Source: Desulfosporosinus acidiphilus SJ4
Lineage (GTDB): Bacteria > Bacillota > Desulfitobacteriia > Desulfitobacteriales > Desulfitobacteriaceae
Direction of reading: 5' to 3'
DNA length: 64,000 nt
Assembly: GCF_000255115.2 (NCBI RefSeq)
Contig: NC_018068.1
Location: 2,327,977-2,391,976 of the forward strand
Notes under the pieces: generated by a model
What the model was told of the DNA's origin: nothing
Database searches by the model: none
What the model saw: only the letters and a program-made list of their open reading frames with translations
Translations under genes and position numbers: made by a program
Shown: positions 12,136 to 21,038 of the stretch, piece after piece
Layout: each line of letters opens with the position of its first letter
Position numbering within the stretch: position 1 is the first letter of the stretch

Positions 12136-13119
12136 ATGTTTTCAAAACTAAAAGCGGCAATTTCCTGGAGACATGGTGTTCAATTGTTATTTGCAATTAT
12201 GGTGGGTTATATTGGAATTGACTTTTTACTGTTTATTAATCAGCTCACAAATCAGTCAACAACATTTATAAGCCGCCCGCCCGGAGTCGAAGCTTTTTTG
12301 CCATTGAGTGCTCTCGTTGGGCTAAGGGCATGGTTGGCAACAGGAATATTTGACTCAGTTCATCCTGCTGGTTTAGTAATTTTTCTGCTCATAGTGTTGA
12401 CATCTCTCTTGTTTAAAAGAACCTTTTGTTCTTGGATCTGCCCAATAGGAACTCTTTCAGAGGGTCTTGGTAAGATCGGGAGAACGATATTCGGACGCAA
12501 TTTCCAACTACCTGGTTGGTTGGATTATATTTTAAGGTCTTTGAAATATCTGCTTTTGCTCTTATTTTTGGTTGCGATTTTTTGGGGAATGAGTGGAACC
12601 GATGCCGTTTCCTTCGTGCAGTCGCCTTATAATAGAATGTCTGATGTAATGATGCTGGAATTTATGGAACACTTATCAGTCACTGGCATATCAGTCATTG
12701 GAATATTGGCTTTACTGACAATTGTATTCGAGAACTTTTGGTGCCGATATCTTTGTCCTTACGGAGCTCTGTTAGGGTTGTTCAGTTTTTTAAGTCCTTT
12801 CAAAATTACACGTAATCAAGAAACCTGTATCCAATGCGGAAAATGTACTAAAAGTTGTCCGAATCGAATTACAGTAGACCTGCAGACTCGTGTTTTTTCA
12901 CCCGAATGTACAGGCTGCTTAAATTGTGTTCAGCAGTGTCCGGTTCAAAATACACTAAGATTTAAGGTTGCGAGAGGTAAGAAAATACTCTCACTCCCTT
13001 ATCTTACCTTAGTTATTCTTAGTCTTTGGTTTTTAGTAATTGTCTTTGCCAAAGCCACAGGCCATTGGGGATCAAACATGACTCTAGAAACCTATAAACA
13101 ATTGTTATTAATGATTTAG
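12136..13119 (+). CDS. Membrane-bound polyferredoxin, NapH/NosR/YccM type 4Fe-4S protein
   Basis: A 327-residue integral membrane iron-sulfur protein with several transmembrane segments. It has the paired CSWICPIGTL and CRYLCPYGAL motifs of the NapH/NosR/RdxA family, then two ferredoxin clusters (CIQCGKCTKSCP and CTGCLNCVQQCP) and a last membrane helix. Such proteins pass quinol electrons to, or maturate, periplasmic reductases. No reductase gene is adjacent. ATG 12136 is preferred because GAGGGG lies 4 bases before it; the ATG at 12124 has no site. A CRP/FNR-type operator precedes it and a terminator follows, so it is a single regulated gene. Confidence 0.85.
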   Translation: MFSKLKAAISWRHGVQLLFAIMVGYIGIDFLLFINQLTNQSTTFISRPPGVEAFLPLSALVGLRAWLATGIFDSVHPAGLVIFLLIVLTSLLFKRTFCSWICPIGTLSEGLGKIGRTIFGRNFQLPGWLDYILRSLKYLLLLLFLVAIFWGMSGTDAVSFVQSPYNRMSDVMMLEFMEHLSVTGISVIGILALLTIVFENFWCRYLCPYGALLGLFSFLSPFKITRNQETCIQCGKCTKSCPNRITVDLQTRVFSPECTGCLNCVQQCPVQNTLRFKVARGKKILSLPYLTLVILSLWFLVIVFAKATGHWGSNMTLETYKQLLLMI

Positions 13120-13173
13120 ACGTTCTATAATATAAATCAGGAGTATATAGATGTAGTGGGAAATGGGGAAGGT

Positions 13174-13213
13174 ATGCTCACAGTCATGTCAGTGGCTGAT
13201 GAGCATTATTTTT
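13174..13213 (+). terminator. Terminator after the polyferredoxin gene
   Basis: ATGCTCA (13174-13180) pairs with TGAGCAT (13200-13206), with a further 6-bp inner stem, followed by a T-rich tail. Confidence 0.75.
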
Positions 13214-13487
13214 AATTTATTTCTCTTTAAAAAACCATTTGGAAGAGATTTAAGGATGGATCTTTTAGGGTAATCTCTATATAATTTAACAGAAGGAATT
13301 AATTTTCTAATAAATTCCTGAATATAATCTTTATATAATTAAGCTCAGCAAAAAAAAGAACAACAGAATTGATTGAATGTTATCTCTAGACTGAAAATTA
13401 AGCTTAATTTCTTGTCCAAGAAGAGGTATAATAAACTATACAGCAACAAATGACAGAAATATCGAGGAAAGGGAGAGGAACTAGGAG
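13214..13487 (+). promoter_or_regulatory. Leader and promoter region of metF
   Basis: AT-rich sequence. A TATAAT hexamer at 13427-13432 is a reasonable -10 box about 55 bases before the start codon, but its -35 partner is weak. No gene or recognised riboswitch is seen here. Confidence 0.35.
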
Positions 13488-15062
13488 ATGGAAAACAAGT
13501 TCAAAGAATCGCTTCTCGACAAAAATACATTATCGGTAACATGGGAGTTAGTCCCAGGTAGAGGCGCAAATGAAAAAGCTCAGGAAGTGGCCATTACCTC
13601 CGCGGAACAAGCCGCAAAAGGGGGGAGAGTACATGCTCTGACTATTACGGATAATCCGGGGGGCAATCCAGCTATCCTTGCCGATAATTTAGGAATGGAG
13701 ATCTTAAATCTAGGTATAGAACCTCTTGTACACTTTACCTGTAAGGACAAGAATCGCAACCAAATGGAAAGTCAACTATATGCTTTAGACAGAGCCAACG
13801 TCCGTAATCTTCTGGTGATGACGGGCGACTATCCGGTTTCTGGCTTTCAAGGACGACCCAAGCCTGTTTTTGATCTTGATCCGATAAATACACTACAATT
13901 AATTTCGGAAATGAATAAGGGTTTAGAAATTCAAGGTATGAAAGGTCCAATTTTTCAAAAGCCGAGTGATTTTTTTGCGGGCGCGGCGGTTTCTCCCTTT
14001 AAAGCTGCAGAAGCTGAACAAATGGTGCAATATTATAAAATGAAAAAGAAAATTGCCGGAGGAGCCCAGTTCTTAGTTTGCCAGCTTGGTTATGATGCTC
14101 GCAAGTTCCACGAAGTATTACAATTCTTGAAAGTAAATAATTATGATATTCCTGTTGTGGGTAATATTTATATATTACCTTTTGGTGCGGCTCGAATTAT
14201 GAATCAAAACCAATTGCCGGGATGTGTAGTTACCGATAAATTATTGGCGGAACTGGATGCAGAGAAAGGTGCCCCAGATAAAGGTGTTGGAGCACGTATG
14301 CTGAGAGCCGCTAAAATGTATGCCATTATGAAAGGTATGGGCTTTGCGGGAGTGCATATCGGCGGCCATAATATTAAATACGAACAAGTTGAATATATCA
14401 TTGATCAAGGGGAGGACCTCAGTAAAAATTGGCAGGATTATATTCGCGAATTTGATTACCCGCAGCCAAATGGTTTCTATTACTTCGAAAAAGATGAAAA
14501 AACGGGTTTAAATACTGATCGTCCAGCAAATCGTGCTAACTTGCCTCTGGATGCACCCGTTAATTTGGGGTATTCCATGATGCGCAATATGCATGCGCTG
14601 ATGTTTACGCCGAATAAGAAATTGTTCCCTGTAATGCGAAGTTTTTATCATGCTGCCGAGGGCAAGAAGAAGAGAGAGAAACGTTTACATGCTCTGGAGC
14701 ATATTGCCAAAGTTGTCATGTTGGACTGCAAAGACTGCGGGGACTGCGCCATGTTGGATATAGCCTATTTATGTCCTATGTCCCAGTGTCCCAAAAATCA
14801 GCGCAATGGCGCCTGCGGAGGAAGTTTCAACGGCTGGTGTGAAGTCTATCCTAATGAGAAAAAATGCATTTGGGTAAGAGCTTATGCCCGACTTAAGAAG
14901 TATGGAGAAGAAGCTAATATTGATGTTCCCCCAGTTCCGCCCGCAAACTGGGATCTATATCAGACATCATCTTGGTCGAATTTCTATCTGGGTAAAGATC
15001 ACTCGGCTCCTATTTTAGGTATAAAGCGCCCGGAAAGCAAGGTTCCTCAGACGAAGAAATAG
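13488..15062 (+). CDS. metF: Methylenetetrahydrofolate reductase fused to a MetV-like C-terminal domain
   Basis: A 524-residue protein reducing methylene-THF to methyl-THF in the methyl branch of the Wood-Ljungdahl pathway. Residues about 1-310 form the MTHFR TIM barrel (VTWELVPGRG, ALTITDNPGGNP, FLVCQLGYD). The C-terminal 130 residues carry a Cys-rich MTHFR_C (MetV) domain: CKDCGDC, CPMSQCPKNQRNGACGG, GWCEVYPNEKKC. In acetogens MetV is usually a separate Fe-S subunit that links MetF to its electron donor; here both are one chain. It is followed 28 bases later by a small Cys-containing gene, probably in the same transcript. Confidence 0.9.
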   Translation: MENKFKESLLDKNTLSVTWELVPGRGANEKAQEVAITSAEQAAKGGRVHALTITDNPGGNPAILADNLGMEILNLGIEPLVHFTCKDKNRNQMESQLYALDRANVRNLLVMTGDYPVSGFQGRPKPVFDLDPINTLQLISEMNKGLEIQGMKGPIFQKPSDFFAGAAVSPFKAAEAEQMVQYYKMKKKIAGGAQFLVCQLGYDARKFHEVLQFLKVNNYDIPVVGNIYILPFGAARIMNQNQLPGCVVTDKLLAELDAEKGAPDKGVGARMLRAAKMYAIMKGMGFAGVHIGGHNIKYEQVEYIIDQGEDLSKNWQDYIREFDYPQPNGFYYFEKDEKTGLNTDRPANRANLPLDAPVNLGYSMMRNMHALMFTPNKKLFPVMRSFYHAAEGKKKREKRLHALEHIAKVVMLDCKDCGDCAMLDIAYLCPMSQCPKNQRNGACGGSFNGWCEVYPNEKKCIWVRAYARLKKYGEEANIDVPPVPPANWDLYQTSSWSNFYLGKDHSAPILGIKRPESKVPQTKK

Positions 15063-15090
15063 GAATAGCACTGCTTAGGGAGGACATTTT

Positions 15091-15408
15091 ATGGCAACAG
15101 GAATCATAAAAAGTGGTATTTGTGGATTTACCATAACAGTTAAAGCGCTGAGCGAGGATCGTCAAAATGTAATGTTAGAGATATCCAGTGATTGCCCTAA
15201 CTATCAAAAAATTGCTCAAGAACTGACTGAAGTTGATGCATTTAAAGAAATGTTTAATAAGCTTCACACTGGGAGAGTCTATGAAGTGTTTGCCAAATAT
15301 AGCCCTCATCCCAGTTGTCCAGGGTTATCAGGGATACTTAAAACGATAGAGGTAGCCGCTGGTTTGGCCCTGGAGCAAAATGCCAGTATCAGTATCACTA
15401 AAGAATAA
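15091..15408 (+). CDS. Small conserved Cys-containing protein next to metF (DUF6951-like)
   Basis: A 105-residue soluble protein. It opens with ATGIIKSGICGFTITVKA and carries conserved-looking cysteines in GICGF, DCPNY and HPSCPG, which could bind metal or take part in thiol chemistry. I believe it belongs to a domain of unknown function found in anaerobes (DUF6951), but I cannot verify this. GGGAGG lies 9 bases before the ATG. The tight spacing to metF and the shared terminator suggest a part in one-carbon metabolism. Confidence 0.75.
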   Translation: MATGIIKSGICGFTITVKALSEDRQNVMLEISSDCPNYQKIAQELTEVDAFKEMFNKLHTGRVYEVFAKYSPHPSCPGLSGILKTIEVAAGLALEQNASISITKE

Positions 15409-15416
15409 GAACTAAG

Positions 15417-15451
15417 TACCCCGTGTTGTTTATTATGCACGGGGTATTTTT
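15417..15451 (+). terminator. Terminator of the metF operon
   Basis: TACCCCGTG / CACGGGGTA perfect 9-bp stem with a 12-base loop, followed by a T run. Confidence 0.9.
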
Positions 15452-15567
15452 ACCACTCTACAATTCATTGCGCATAAAACGCCTACAGTATCAATTGGGA
15501 GTGTCCCTGAAGCCGCTGATGAGATCAGAGGATTTTTACTGAAATTAATCGCTTAAGTATTTACCCA

Positions 15568-15620
15568 AAAATAAGAAGTAAGGATTATACCGCAGATGAA
15601 GCGTATAATCCTTACTTCTT
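15568..15620 (-). terminator. Terminator of glnN (minus strand)
   Basis: An 18-bp perfect inverted repeat (15573-15590 and 15603-15620, arms beginning AAGAAGTAAGG) around a 12-base loop, 57 bases past the glnN stop. Read on the minus strand the stem is followed by ATTTTT. It can also act from the plus side. Confidence 0.85.
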
Positions 15621-15676
15621 GCTTATAAACTGGTTAGTTAATTCATGGATAAGTCTAAAAACAGATCTCAGTTAGT

Positions 15677-17770
15677 TTAGAGCATGAATAACATTTGAGA
15701 ATAGGTCGGCATCGGCCAGACTTCAGCATCAATCATTGTTTCAAGAAGATCTCCGTCTTGACGCAATGCATTCATAGCTTTGAAAACAACGTCGCGGTAG
15801 AAAGAAGCTTGTTCATAAGCGTCTTCAGTCTTGTCTGCGGCTTCTTGAGTGAATTTCTCAAGTTCACTCAATTTTGCCTGGAAGGATGCCAGTGTTGAGG
15901 AAATATTATTAAGCAGAGATTCCTGAACCGAAACATTGGCAGCTGCGGAAGCTGATTTAATGGCATTGATAGAGTTTGCCAATTGTGTGGTGTACTTGAT
16001 TCCGGCAGGCATAATCTGATGCTTAGCCATGTCAATCATGGTGAGTGCTTCGATATTGATCTGTTTGATATATTGTTCCATATTAATTTCGAAGCGCGAT
16101 TCGATTTCGGTTTTATTGAGGACTTTGTGTTTTTCATACAAGTCAATCGTCTCTTGACGCTTGAGGACGAGTGAGGCATCAACGGTGGAAGTAATGTTGG
16201 GCAATCCACGGCGCGTTGCTTCTTCAACCCACTCGTCGGAATAACCGTTGCCGTCAAATAGAATTCGCTTATGGTTAGTAGCTGTCTCGCGGAGAATTTT
16301 ATTGAGTTCGTCATTAAAGTCAGCAGCTTTTTCAAGACGATCAGCAAATTGAGAGAGAACTTCAGCCACGATCAAATTAAGAACAACATTTGGACCGGAT
16401 ACTGATTGTGAAGAGGCCACCATACGGAACTCAAATTTGTTTCCGGTAAAGGCGAAAGGTGAAGTCCGATTGCGATCGGTTGAATCTTTACGGAAAGAAG
16501 GAAGTGTCTCGACACCGCTTAACAATTTATCTCCTTGAAGAGAACGTTTGAGACCGCCATTTTGAAGTTGAGTAAAGATATCGGTGAGTTGATCCCCTAA
16601 GAAGATTGAAATAATAGCAGGGGGAGCTTCGTTGGCGCCCAAACGATGGTCATTGCCTGGAGTCGCTGCAGACAATCTCAGAAGTTCGGCATAATCATCA
16701 ACGGCTTTAATGACTGCTGAAACGAAGGTAAGAAACTGGTAATTTTCATGAGGATTTGTGCCAGGATCCAGTAGATTGAGTCCTTCATTGGTAGACATAG
16801 ACCAGTTGTTATGTTTTCCTGAACCATTCACTCCGGCAAAGGGTTTCTCATGAAGTAAGCAGACTAAGTCTTGTTTAAGAGCAATTTTTTTCATAGTATC
16901 CATAATGAGTTGATTATGGTCGGTGGCAATGTTCGTGGTGGTGAAAAGCGGGGCAATTTCAAATTGTCCGGGGGCAACTTCGTTATGTTGGGTTTTAGCA
17001 AGAACACCCAATTTCCAAAGTTCCACATTGACTTCACGCATGAAGGCGGCGACTCGTGTTTTGAGACTTCCAAAGTAATGATCTTCAAGCTCTTGTCCTT
17101 TTGGAGGCATGGCTCCGAATAAAGTACGACCGGTTAAGAGGAGATCAAGTCGTTTATCAAAAAACTTTTTATCCACAAGGAAATACTCCTGCTCCGCACC
17201 AACCGTACTGGTGACTGAGGTAGAAGAGGTATTGCCGAAAAGTTTTAACATACGTACCGCTTGTTTAGAAAGTGCTTGCATGGAGCGCAACAGAGGTGTT
17301 TTTTTGTCAAGAGCTTCACCGGTATAAGAGCAAAAGGCAGTAGGAATGCATAGAGTAGGTGCTCCGCCGTCTTCTTTAAGAAAGGCCGGTGAGGTGCAAT
17401 CCCAAGCTGTATATCCTCTGGCCTCAAAGGTTGCCCGAATTCCGCCGCTCGGAAAGGAGGAAGCGTCAGGTTCGCCCTGTATAAGTTCTTTTCCGGAAAA
17501 CTCCATAACGACACGTCCGTCATTCGTTGGAGAAATGAACGAATCATGCTTTTCAGCAGTAATGCCGGTCAAAGGCTGAAACCAATGGGTAAAATGGGTA
17601 GCGCCTTTCTCAATGGCCCAATCTTTCATTGCATTAGCAACAACATCAGCGATACCAGGATCCAGAGGAAGTCCTTCTTGAATGGTTTTGCGCAAGGATT
17701 TATAAACGGGCTTCGGTAAACGTGCTTTCATAACCGCATCATTAAAAACGTTTTCCCCAAAAATATCCAT
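15677..17770 (-). CDS. glnN: Glutamine synthetase type III
   Basis: A 697-residue GSIII that makes glutamine from glutamate, ammonia and ATP. Length and sequence fit the GlnN family rather than the 440-residue GSI: N-terminal [18 protein letters not shown], the [13 protein letters not shown] block, the ATP-site stretch [10 protein letters not shown] and the C-terminal helical tail. It is transcribed alone, divergent from the gene for a sigma-54 activator. AGGAAGGGG precedes the start. Its position beside two regulator genes suggests nitrogen control, though I saw no classical GlnR or sigma-54 site. Confidence 0.95.
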   Translation of the reverse strand: MDIFGENVFNDAVMKARLPKPVYKSLRKTIQEGLPLDPGIADVVANAMKDWAIEKGATHFTHWFQPLTGITAEKHDSFISPTNDGRVVMEFSGKELIQGEPDASSFPSGGIRATFEARGYTAWDCTSPAFLKEDGGAPTLCIPTAFCSYTGEALDKKTPLLRSMQALSKQAVRMLKLFGNTSSTSVTSTVGAEQEYFLVDKKFFDKRLDLLLTGRTLFGAMPPKGQELEDHYFGSLKTRVAAFMREVNVELWKLGVLAKTQHNEVAPGQFEIAPLFTTTNIATDHNQLIMDTMKKIALKQDLVCLLHEKPFAGVNGSGKHNNWSMSTNEGLNLLDPGTNPHENYQFLTFVSAVIKAVDDYAELLRLSAATPGNDHRLGANEAPPAIISIFLGDQLTDIFTQLQNGGLKRSLQGDKLLSGVETLPSFRKDSTDRNRTSPFAFTGNKFEFRMVASSQSVSGPNVVLNLIVAEVLSQFADRLEKAADFNDELNKILRETATNHKRILFDGNGYSDEWVEEATRRGLPNITSTVDASLVLKRQETIDLYEKHKVLNKTEIESRFEINMEQYIKQINIEALTMIDMAKHQIMPAGIKYTTQLANSINAIKSASAAANVSVQESLLNNISSTLASFQAKLSELEKFTQEAADKTEDAYEQASFYRDVVFKAMNALRQDGDLLETMIDAEVWPMPTYSQMLFML

Positions 17771-18106
17771 AGTTGTCTCTTTCCCCTTCCTAAACTATCA
17801 AAATTTCCTCAGATAAACAAAAAGACTCCCCCCTAAAGATTATTTTTCGAATCTTTAAGAAGAGCGTCATTGCTCCATCCAATATATACTTAATTTATCA
17901 CGTTACTAAGCATCTGACAAGAGAGAAATAGAAATAATACAGTATTCGCAAAACCGTCCAAAAATATTCACAACCCAAAAATGACTATTTAAATTTAAAG
18001 AAAGGAAATTTCTAAAAGTTACTATTTTAAGTAGGAATTTGGATTCTGACATAGAATATTCCTAATAATTAAAAAATACTTTATATTCTTTCAGGATGGT
18101 GAAATC
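17771..18106. other. Divergent promoter region between glnN and the sigma-54 regulator gene
   Basis: AT-rich, 336 bases. I searched for -24/-12 sigma-54 elements (TGGCAC-N5-TTGCA) on both strands and for GlnR sites, and found none convincing. The regulator's ribosome site is AGGATGGTG just before 18107. Confidence 0.5.
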
Positions 18107-19801
18107 ATGGGGCATAAGGTTAGAGTGGGTATTGTTGGTATGGGGCAGGGAGGAACTACCATTTACAAAACTCTGCGTGGTATTGAACAAATTGAAATTA
18201 TAACCGTATGTGATTTGCGAAACACGCCAGGAATGGAAATGGCGAAAAGTGATGGTATCCTGACCTGTCTTACCTTGGATGAGGTGTTAACTATTGAGGC
18301 TTTGGATGTTATCATTGAAACAACCGGGGTACCTAATGTCCAAGCGCAGTTACAACTCGTTCCTAAAACCGCAGCAACAATCATCGATTCTCAAGCAGCT
18401 AACCTTATGATGCTAATTATTGAGGATAAAGAGAAATTAGCGGATATCCGCCGTTATAGGGGAGAACTGGACGCAATCTTAAATTCTGTCCAGGAAGCCA
18501 TAGAAGTGGCAAGCATTGACGGCAGGATTAAATATGTGAATCCTTCATTCAGTCGCGTTACTTCAATACCTGCAGGTCAAAGAATAGGAAAGAATATATT
18601 TGAAGAGTCGCCTAATGGAGCATTAGCCCGTTCGTTACGAACCCATGAACCTGTGTTTGCTCATCGCGCCTTAGTTGGGGGTACGGACGTCGAGGTGATA
18701 TCTAACTCAGCACCCATCGTGGTTGATGGGAAAATGGAAGGTGCAGTTGTCGTCTTCCAGCCACTGACAGATATCTACAAATTAATGGAACAAGTGAGAA
18801 CTTCAAATCAAGTAATTAATGATTTACAAACGCGAATTAACCAGATTTCTACGAGTTCTTATACCTTCGATGACTTGATCGGCAGCCATCCGGAATTTGA
18901 AAATGCCTTGAATTTTGCGCGCCAAGCAGCTAAAAGCAACTCAACAATTTTAATCACCGGTGAATCCGGAACTGGGAAAGAGTTATTTGCTCATGCTATT
19001 CATGGTGCTAGTTTACGCTGGGATAAACCATTTATAAAGGTAAATTGTGCTGCTATACCGGAAACGCTTTTGGAAAGTGAATTTTTCGGACATGAAAAGG
19101 GAGCTTTCACCGGGGCATTGAAAACAAAACTGGGAAAGATGGAGCTTGCCAATGGCGGAACTATTTTTTTAGATGAAATCGGTGATATGAACCCATACCT
19201 GCAGGCGAAACTTTTGCGTGTTTTGCAGGAAATGGAGTTTGAACGAGTTGGGGGAACTCAAACCATTAAAGTTGATGTTCGAGTGATTGCTGCTACGAAT
19301 CGAAACTTGTTGGAAATGGTTAAGTACGGAGAGTTTCGCGAAGATTTGTATTATAGGCTTAATGTTTTAGAACTGCGTCTTCCCCCCCTGCGAAAACATA
19401 AAGAGGATATTCCGGCTTATGTGCAATCTCTCATCGTTAAATTTAACCGGAAGTTTGGAAAACATGTGACGGGATTAACTTCCCAAGCGGAAGAAATGCT
19501 CATGAACTATCATTGGCCGGGTAATATCAGAGAAATCCAAAATGTTCTCGAACGGGCGATGGTCTCAGTAGAAGATGAAATTATCACTCATAAACATATC
19601 CTTAATCTCATTAATCCTCAAAGTATTTTGGAAAAAGAAACAAGAGATGAAGACATTATTCCGATCGAAGAACTGGAAAAACAAATGATTTCGAAAGCAT
19701 TAAAACGATATGGGAATACTGTTGAGGGGAAAAAGGAAGCAGCAAACGCGCTGAGAATATCCTTAGCAACGCTCTATAATAAACTTAAAGTAATGTCATA
19801 G
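18107..19801 (+). CDS. Sigma-54-dependent activator with N-terminal Rossmann-like domain and PAS domain
   Basis: A 564-residue enhancer-binding protein. Residues 1-110 look like a dinucleotide-binding domain of the oxidoreductase type (VGIVGMGQGG with GxGxxG at 11-16, then IITVCDL and VIIETTG). Residues 120-225 form a PAS domain (ILNSVQEAIEVASIDGRIKYVN). The AAA+ core has Walker A GESGTGKE at 285-292 and the sigma-54 contact loop GAFTGA at 332-337. The C-terminus is a Fis-type helix-turn-helix. It probably senses NAD(H) or a related ligand and activates sigma-54 promoters; the ligand and targets are inferred. Divergent from glnN. Confidence 0.88.
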   Translation: MGHKVRVGIVGMGQGGTTIYKTLRGIEQIEIITVCDLRNTPGMEMAKSDGILTCLTLDEVLTIEALDVIIETTGVPNVQAQLQLVPKTAATIIDSQAANLMMLIIEDKEKLADIRRYRGELDAILNSVQEAIEVASIDGRIKYVNPSFSRVTSIPAGQRIGKNIFEESPNGALARSLRTHEPVFAHRALVGGTDVEVISNSAPIVVDGKMEGAVVVFQPLTDIYKLMEQVRTSNQVINDLQTRINQISTSSYTFDDLIGSHPEFENALNFARQAAKSNSTILITGESGTGKELFAHAIHGASLRWDKPFIKVNCAAIPETLLESEFFGHEKGAFTGALKTKLGKMELANGGTIFLDEIGDMNPYLQAKLLRVLQEMEFERVGGTQTIKVDVRVIAATNRNLLEMVKYGEFREDLYYRLNVLELRLPPLRKHKEDIPAYVQSLIVKFNRKFGKHVTGLTSQAEEMLMNYHWPGNIREIQNVLERAMVSVEDEIITHKHILNLINPQSILEKETRDEDIIPIEELEKQMISKALKRYGNTVEGKKEAANALRISLATLYNKLKVMS

Positions 19802-19969
19802 ATTGTTATGCGTGTAATCTTGATACTGTAATACAGCTCTAATAACTAGAAACATTATTTGTAAATTATAGAAAGTTTAATTACACTCATTACAAAAGGA
19901 GAAGTTTTTTATCGAGATGGCGGGAAGATACCACATTCGCCAAAGGCTCAGCGCCAGTCAAGTTTTCTT

Positions 19970-20018
19970 TACACCGTACTTCACTGTTAGTTATAATAGG
20001 TGAGGTACGGTGTTATTT
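19970..20018 (+). terminator. Hairpin between the sigma-54 regulator and the response regulator genes
   Basis: ACACCGTACttCAC pairs with GTGagGTACGGTGT around an AT-rich loop, followed by TATTTTG. It is probably the terminator of the regulator gene, 170 bases after its stop. Confidence 0.65.
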
Positions 20019-20059
20019 TGCGCGTTAATACTTCTGACTTTGCGAGAGGGGCTGGGTGA

Positions 20060-20923
20060 ATGGCTGCAACCTTTGCTGTGGTAGATGATGATCTGGCATC
20101 TCAACGTATGCTGGCGGATATTTTAAACACAAGAGGGGATGTGATCGCTGAATTCTCGTCGGGGCAAGAGGCCTTGAAATATTTTGAGAGTGGTCATCGA
20201 GTCGATGTGTGTTTTATTGATCTGCTGATGCCTGATATCTCGGGGATTGAAGTTGTCGAAAACGTCCTATCTTTGTACCCTGGGACATTGTTTGTCATGA
20301 TATCCCAAGTCGAGGCTAAGACATTATTGGCAAAAGCCTATACGGTGGGCGTCGAATTTTTTATTCATAAGCCGATCAATCGTAAAGAAATATTAGCCAT
20401 TGCGGATCGAGTATTAGAAAAGCAGCGCTTAAAATCTGCGCTTAATTTAATTGAAAAATCTTTAGCAGAAATTCATAATCCCAAACCTTTAAAGGTTAAG
20501 AAGACTGATGAGGCAATGATTAAAAAGAGGTTCCAACTTGTATTTGCCGATTTAGGGATTCTCGGTGAAACCGGCAGTCGGGAGTTACAAGCGATTGTCC
20601 TGCGCTTTAGGGATAGTGAAGAGGAGTTGCTTAATTTGCCTTTGCGATCCGTCTATCAAGCTATTGCCGGCAGCGAAGAAGAAATACAAAGTATCGAACA
20701 AAGGATTCGACGGGTCATAAAACAAGCTCTGGGTAATATTGCCTTGCGTGGCTCAGAAGATTTTTATGACGAGTGTTTTGAACGATACGCCTCAAAATAC
20801 TTTGATTATGCCGAAGTTCGGGATCGTGTCTTGGAATTACGACAAAAGCGAACAAGCTCGGCAAGAATAAATATTCGTAAATTTATTATAGCTTTATATA
20901 TGGATGTGCTTCATGATATCTAA
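20060..20923 (+). CDS. Response regulator with YcbB (GlnL-type) DNA-binding domain
   Basis: A 287-residue two-component regulator. The receiver domain has the acidic pocket VVDDD near residues 7-11, the phosphate acceptor Asp54 (CFIDLLMPD) and the HKPI lysine near 107. The C-terminal half (MIKKRFQLVFADLGILGETGSRELQ to the end) is the YcbB domain found in Bacillus GlnL, which responds to glutamine. It lies 115 bases before a symporter gene and is followed after that by the likely partner kinase. Confidence 0.85.
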   Translation: MAATFAVVDDDLASQRMLADILNTRGDVIAEFSSGQEALKYFESGHRVDVCFIDLLMPDISGIEVVENVLSLYPGTLFVMISQVEAKTLLAKAYTVGVEFFIHKPINRKEILAIADRVLEKQRLKSALNLIEKSLAEIHNPKPLKVKKTDEAMIKKRFQLVFADLGILGETGSRELQAIVLRFRDSEEELLNLPLRSVYQAIAGSEEEIQSIEQRIRRVIKQALGNIALRGSEDFYDECFERYASKYFDYAEVRDRVLELRQKRTSSARINIRKFIIALYMDVLHDI

Positions 20924-21038
20924 GTTCTTTGCTTTCTCTAGAAGTTGTTTTGTCAGTTTCTGTAGGATTCTGTAGTCCTTATTGTATATTGTTATCAGAA
21001 ACTTTCGCCAAATTATTAATTATTAAAGGAGGATTCTG

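Noticed and set aside
17771-18106. Sigma-54 -24/-12 promoter for glnN or the adjacent regulator gene
   Set aside because: No GG/GC pair with correct spacing on either strand.
19917-20003. 28-codon frame (MAGRYHIRQRL...) before the response regulator gene
   Set aside because: Its AAAGGAG site is about 15 bases away and its end overlaps the terminator hairpin; no recognisable product.
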